The translations under genes and the position numbers were made by a program. A model generated the notes under the pieces. It was not told where the DNA came from and did no database searches. It was given only the letters and a program-made list of their open reading frames with translations. A DNA stretch of 64,000 bases from Agaricus subrufescens (lineage: Eukaryota > Basidiomycota > Agaricomycetes > Agaricales > Agaricaceae), in NCBI GenBank assembly GCA_029945375.1, contig CM057062.1:2123564-2187563 (forward strand), in the 5' to 3' direction. Positions 59,588 to 64,000 of the stretch are shown here, piece after piece; the stretch's first letter is position 1; the number at the start of each line of letters is the position of its first letter.

Positions 59588-61901
59588 ATATATAGCTGGA
59601 TTAGGTAATAAATTTTGCTGTCCTTGACACTATAAGATTGTAATCTCAAGCAAAGATTGTAATCCCAAAAAAAGATTGTAAGCTCTCCATTCTTTGCCAT
59701 TGTTCAGGAAGCATACATTATATACAATATATTCAGCACATTTCAATTTTAGTTTTCACCTTGGTTGAAACTTTAGACATGGTGGTATACTTTACACATT
59801 GTTGTTAAATTCTAAAGCCTTACATTTTTTGAGCCATTTTGCTGATGTGTCTGGAGTGGTTGCGTTCACCATTACATCAGGCATCTCCTTACTCATTCTG
59901 ACTACCACTTGTGCATTGTGACCCAAAATCTTAATCCTCTGACTTACCACCCTTCCAAACCCTGATTTTCCTGCCTATGAGCAATAGAAAGGTTGCCCTC
60001 TCCTTTCCAGACAAACAATATCAGACCATGGATGAGAAGCTGATTCCAGACCTACATGAGCACTGCAGAATCTCTGTGTTTCTAGCTTTGTCTCCTGATC
60101 CTAGACATTGGGCTACACTTCATTGGGAATCCTGAGTCACTCCTTCTCACCCCTTCACCATTAGCAGTGAGATGTCATTTTCACCTAAGTTGCTTTGTGG
60201 TGACTTGTTTACAGGCCAGCAGTCATGTTACACGATTCAAGCTCTCTACAGCCAGTGTTAGCAGGTCTCTATTTTTCTTAAGTATCATGTTAATGGTCCA
60301 ACAGTGGAATGCAAGCACAAAAATAGTTCTTGGTTGTTCTTACAGTTCCTAAGAATGCCGCTGACCTTTACAGTAATGTCATGCCACTGACCCACTGCCA
60401 GCCAGATGAAATCTGTTGGCTGATCATGTCATGTTAGTCTTCCTCACTGTACAGGTCTTGGGGTGTGCAACAAGAACCTTTCTCACCTGGACAACTACAT
60501 TTTCTTAACTTGCCATTAATGATCAAATATTGACTGGCTGTGGCAGCAGAGAAAACCCTGCTCAAGGCCATATAGACTCTCTTGTGGAATTGAGACTAGA
60601 TTGCAAGTTCTGGCATGTGGCTGCTGACAGCTGACAATGTGTTCAAGAAGAATAGTCGGCTCCTGGTGGACAGGCTTAATTGAGGGTGAGTAATGTTTAG
60701 GAGCATATGACACTTGGGATCTCAAACCACCAAATAAGAAGACCACAGGGACAGGAAAAGATTGCAAAATTGTGGAAAAAAAGACGCAATGAGTGGCAAC
60801 ACTATGTCCATTCAAAGTAGTCTTGAATTCATCCATTAGTTGCACTGCAGACACATCCTCCTACTGCAGGCCAAGGTCTAGTACCAATGTCCAAGCTAAT
60901 TCTAGGCATGATTGACAGCCTACAGGATGTTTATGCAGATGAGTGATGCCTTAATATAACTTGCTCCTTCATTTCATGCAGAACATCTCTGGAGGCTGTT
61001 ATCCCGATGTCATCAGGTATAGCTTTTCTTCTTTGTTGATAAAGATAGGCCCCTGATTTATCAAAAGCTGCCTGAGGTGCTTCCAACTTCATTCTTATTT
61101 GTCAATATTGATTTTGCATTCCAGTGCTACATTTGTGGCCAAACTGTGGTGCATAAAGCAAGGAAGCTTGCTTCTGCTCTTGGATAGCAGGGATGGCTGA
61201 ACTATTTAGTCAGTCAGATACAATAATGAGAGGGGTTGTTACCTTACATAGTAACCCCAGAGGGACAGAGATGTAGGGCACACCAGATCTGGACCACTAG
61301 TGTAAGACCACCCTTGTAGATGCTATACTGGTGTGCTAGCTCTGGTAGGTGAAGTCGATAAGTTGTTCACAGTCAATAACTTGGATTTGTCTTTGTCAAG
61401 CCTACTTCATGTCCTGAGCAACTAACTGAACTTATGCTACCAATGGGCAACTGGTTAGCTAATGTAACCTCTGCCTTGCAACTGAGATGGAGCCTACTAC
61501 AAATCTTCATCAAGTAAAGTAACACTTTCCTTCTAGTAAGGGTGATTCTTACCCAACATGTTGCCACTTAAACTATTAGAGAGATTGACAGTGAGTAAAT
61601 ATCGGGGACTATCCCTCTCATTGCATATGACATTCTATCAGACTTACAAACAACATCATGAGTACAAGATGTATTTCTGATTCTCTCTGTGATGTTTGTT
61701 ACTTTGAACATTGGATCCTATGCTTCTTGATGCAGGATGCACATCTTGTACTTATAAATAACATTGTGTGTACCAGTGCATACATCACCTGCAGCGGCAC
61801 AACTAATGCCCACCAGAACGTCTTTTACCTTCAGTACCTGCATTTGGCTTAAGCTTAAGCTGCCTTGAGAATCTTATCTTCCATTGCAGGAATGTGTACC
61901 T
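59588..61901. other. Upstream segment of P450 #5, CpG-depleted
   Basis: No gene. From about 60540 it is collinear with 30060-31100 (upstream of P450 #2), and around 61340-61500 also resembles 35380-35480 (upstream of #3). Short frames such as 60516-60854 minus are not supported. Confidence 0.6.
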
Positions 61902-61914
61902 CAGCTATAAAAAC
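61902..61914 (+). promoter_or_regulatory. TATA-like box of P450 #5 relic
   Basis: CAGCTATAAAAAC, about 40 bases before the ATG, matching #3 and #4. Confidence 0.4.
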
Positions 61915-61944
61915 TACCAGAGTGTTACACTCAACCATTGTACC

Positions 61945-63949
61945 ATGTTGTTCACCTCCAGTGCAGATTTACTCATTCTCACTGGCATTGGCCTCAGTGC
62001 ATGGTATCTTCACGGATACATACAAGAACACCAAGAGAACCCAAACAGGTTTCCCTTACCCCCAGGTCCACAGTATTTCCCCATTATTGGAAGTCTCTTT
62101 GCATTTCTGTGATACAAGGCTTGGCTGGAATATGATACATGGTTCAAGATATATGGTGGACATCTTCCATCTACTCATTAAAGCTACTACTGTATGTTGA
62201 CTTGAGACTAGGTGATATGATTTACTTCAAAGTTTTTGGCCATGATTTTCTAATCCTCAGAAGCCTTGAGCAAGTGTACGACCTCTTTGAAAAAAGATCC
62301 TCCAACTATTCTGACCATCCTCAATTGGTAATGTTGAATGAGCTGTTTGTAGTTTTCATATCTCAAAATTTAAAGTATATATTGAATTGGATCCCTTTCA
62401 GGATGGGCTTGGATTATGCCCTTGCATTTCAACAATATGGAACATTGTGGAAGAAACACCACTGGCACTTTCATGACCACTTCCATCAGAATGCGATCTA
62501 GAGGTATCACCCAATACTCCTTGATACATCTCATGAATTCGTCCATCGGCTACTAGGATCTCCAGAGAAGTTTAGATACTACATTTGATAGTGAGTTTAA
62601 CTATTTTTAGAAACCTGTCATCTCATGGTACCCCAACAGCACCTTTGCGGACAGTATACTAAGGTCTGTATATGGCATGGATGTACAGAAAAACCAATCC
62701 TATATTACACACACTGAGACTACACTTGCAGGGATAGCTGAAGTTGGCCACCCAGGGTCCTTCCTTGTTGATATGTTTCCCATCATGAAAATAATCCCAG
62801 AATGGTTTCCTGGGGCTGGATGGAAGAGGAAAGCAGCTGTGTGGTGCCACATTAATTCGATCATTGTCAACTGCCTCTGAGGTATGGTAAAGGAACAAGT
62901 GGTAAGACTTTTCCTCCTCATGGGGTATCACAGTAATAAACTTGTACACAGGAGACAGGAACAGCAGGGCCATGTATTGCTACAGCATTGTTAGAGAATA
63001 TGCCTGATGACAACAGTCTCAAGGGCACAGAGAAAGAAATTGCACAGTGTGATACATGTGCCGGTGCATTTCTTGATGGGCCTAATTCCCTATCTTGTTT
63101 CAGTCACTACTTATGTCATTTTGTGGGGGGTTCAGATATGGTGAGCATACCAGTTGACTGTGCTCAGGTTCTCAAAGCAACTCCACTAGATGGTTTCAAC
63201 AGTGACATCATTTTTTATGGCCATGGCACTATATCTGGAGGTTCAAAAGAAAGCACAAGCAGAACTTGATCGGGTCCTAGGTGGTAGCCTGCCCAAATTT
63301 CATGATAGGTCACACCTTCTGTATGTCAATGCAATTATTAAGGAGCTAGGACGATGGCAGCTAGTCAGGCCACTAGGTATGTATTTCTTTACCACCAGAA
63401 CTCAGAATTTTCAGGCTCCTGTAGGCATTGCACATAGAAATTCTAATGCAGATGAATATAATGGATATTATATCCCGAAGGGGACTAACATAATAGGGAA
63501 CTCATGGTAGAGTAATAATTAATGTGGTAAAATCTTCAATCCAATTAACATGTTCAATTCAGGACAATTTTACATGACCCTGAGATTTACAAGGATCCTC
63601 TTGTTTTTAATTCTGACAGATTCCTGAGAAACAGCAAACTCAATCTTTCTGCTCCTGATCCAACAGTTGCCTCATTTGGATTTGGGAGAAGAATCTGTCC
63701 AGGGCATTATTTCAGTGATGCTGGTTTATTTGCAACAGTAACTCACGTTTTGACTGTCTGTGACATCCAGCCAGGAGTGGATGAGAATGGAAGGAAGATT
63801 GAGATCATCCCAGACATGACAGATGGTGTAGTGTCATGAGTCCCACTCTTGTTGTTTGTTTTCATATTCTTGATATCTGGTAGGTATCCCAAACTGTTTG
63901 AGTGTAGAATCACACCTCATTTGAAAGAGGCAGTACAACTGATTCATTG
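61945..63949 (+). pseudogene. Cytochrome P450 #5, multiply disrupted relic
   Basis: Same exon plan from MLFTSSADLLILTGIGLSAW to a last exon near 63885-63949. Nonsense codons lie at 62110-62112 (CGA to TGA), 62499-62501 (CAG to TAG), 62586-62588 (CGA to TGA) and 62878-62880 (TGG to TGA). The donor of the last intron, TC|GTGAGT in the other copies, is TC|ATGAGT at 63836. The I-helix GGSDT reads GGSDM near 63136 (ACG to ATG). The haem loop [10 protein letters not shown] remains near 63679, but the next Arg is now His. Inferred changes are mostly C-to-T or G-to-A. The copy cannot encode a working enzyme. Confidence 0.92.
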
Positions 63950-64000
63950 AAGTATTCCATTAATGGCTTGAAATTCTAACAAATTATCAGTCCCACATTT

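Larger units (their letters stand above)
58431..64000. other. CpG-depleted domain
   Basis: By eye, 59101-60360 holds about seven or eight CpG dinucleotides in 1,260 bases, while the homologous segment at 30541-30720 holds well over ten in 180. TpG and CpA stand at the corresponding places (for example 61021-61170 against 30541-30690). The depletion covers P450 #5, its upstream segment and the repeats between, and runs to the window end. Confidence 0.8.

Overview
The window is nuclear DNA of a filamentous basidiomycete, most likely an Agaricomycete. Genes are split by many short GT-AG introns of about 45-60 bases. The housekeeping proteins are eukaryotic and fungal. The mobile elements (Plavaka and Tnp2 transposases, a DUF6532 gene, a Copia retrotransposon) and the lineage-expanded microsomal P450 family fit mushrooms and relatives. 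The species cannot be told from the sequence.

Region 1 (0-19 kb) is gene-dense and ordinary. It holds a decaying 38-base tandem repeat, a cytochrome P450 (minus), SEC13 (plus), a p47/Shp1 Cdc48 cofactor (minus), two diverged TVP38/TMEM64 membrane-protein paralogues (minus) flanking a small unknown gene (plus), a Vsb1-like SulP transporter with STAS and cyclic-nucleotide-binding-like domains (minus), and the proteasome lid subunit RPN3 (plus).

Region 2 (19-30 kb) is transposon-derived. At 20.5-21.5 kb a run of unrelated, mostly perfect inverted repeats with short loops forms a hairpin array that no known feature explains. Next come a Tnp2 (CACTA-type) transposase, a hypothetical gene with an in-frame stop, a small minisatellite, and a gene for a Lys/Ser-rich, acidic-tailed protein.

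Region 3 (30-64 kb) is an array of four tandem segmental copies of one P450 gene, all on plus, each with a related upstream segment. Because the copies match, one copy can serve as the empty site for insertions in another. This fixes the exact ends of three mobile elements: a 672-bp hAT-type MITE (8-bp target duplication), a 4,980-bp Copia element (5-bp duplication, two LTR differences) and a 5,876-bp Plavaka element whose terminal repeats also enclose a DUF6532 gene. Two tRNA-derived SINE copies, a P450 fragment and a tyrosine-recombinase relic lie between copies 3 and 4.

From about 58.43 kb to the end the sequence is strongly depleted of CpG. The last P450 copy has four nonsense codons and a destroyed splice donor, mostly explained by C-to-T or G-to-A changes. 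This looks like methylation-linked deamination or a RIP-like process on one side of a sharp boundary. Of the five P450 genes, #1, #2 and #3 are intact, #4 has a one-base frameshift and #5 is a mutated relic. #2 lacks the TATA-like box found about 35-40 bases before the ATG in the others.
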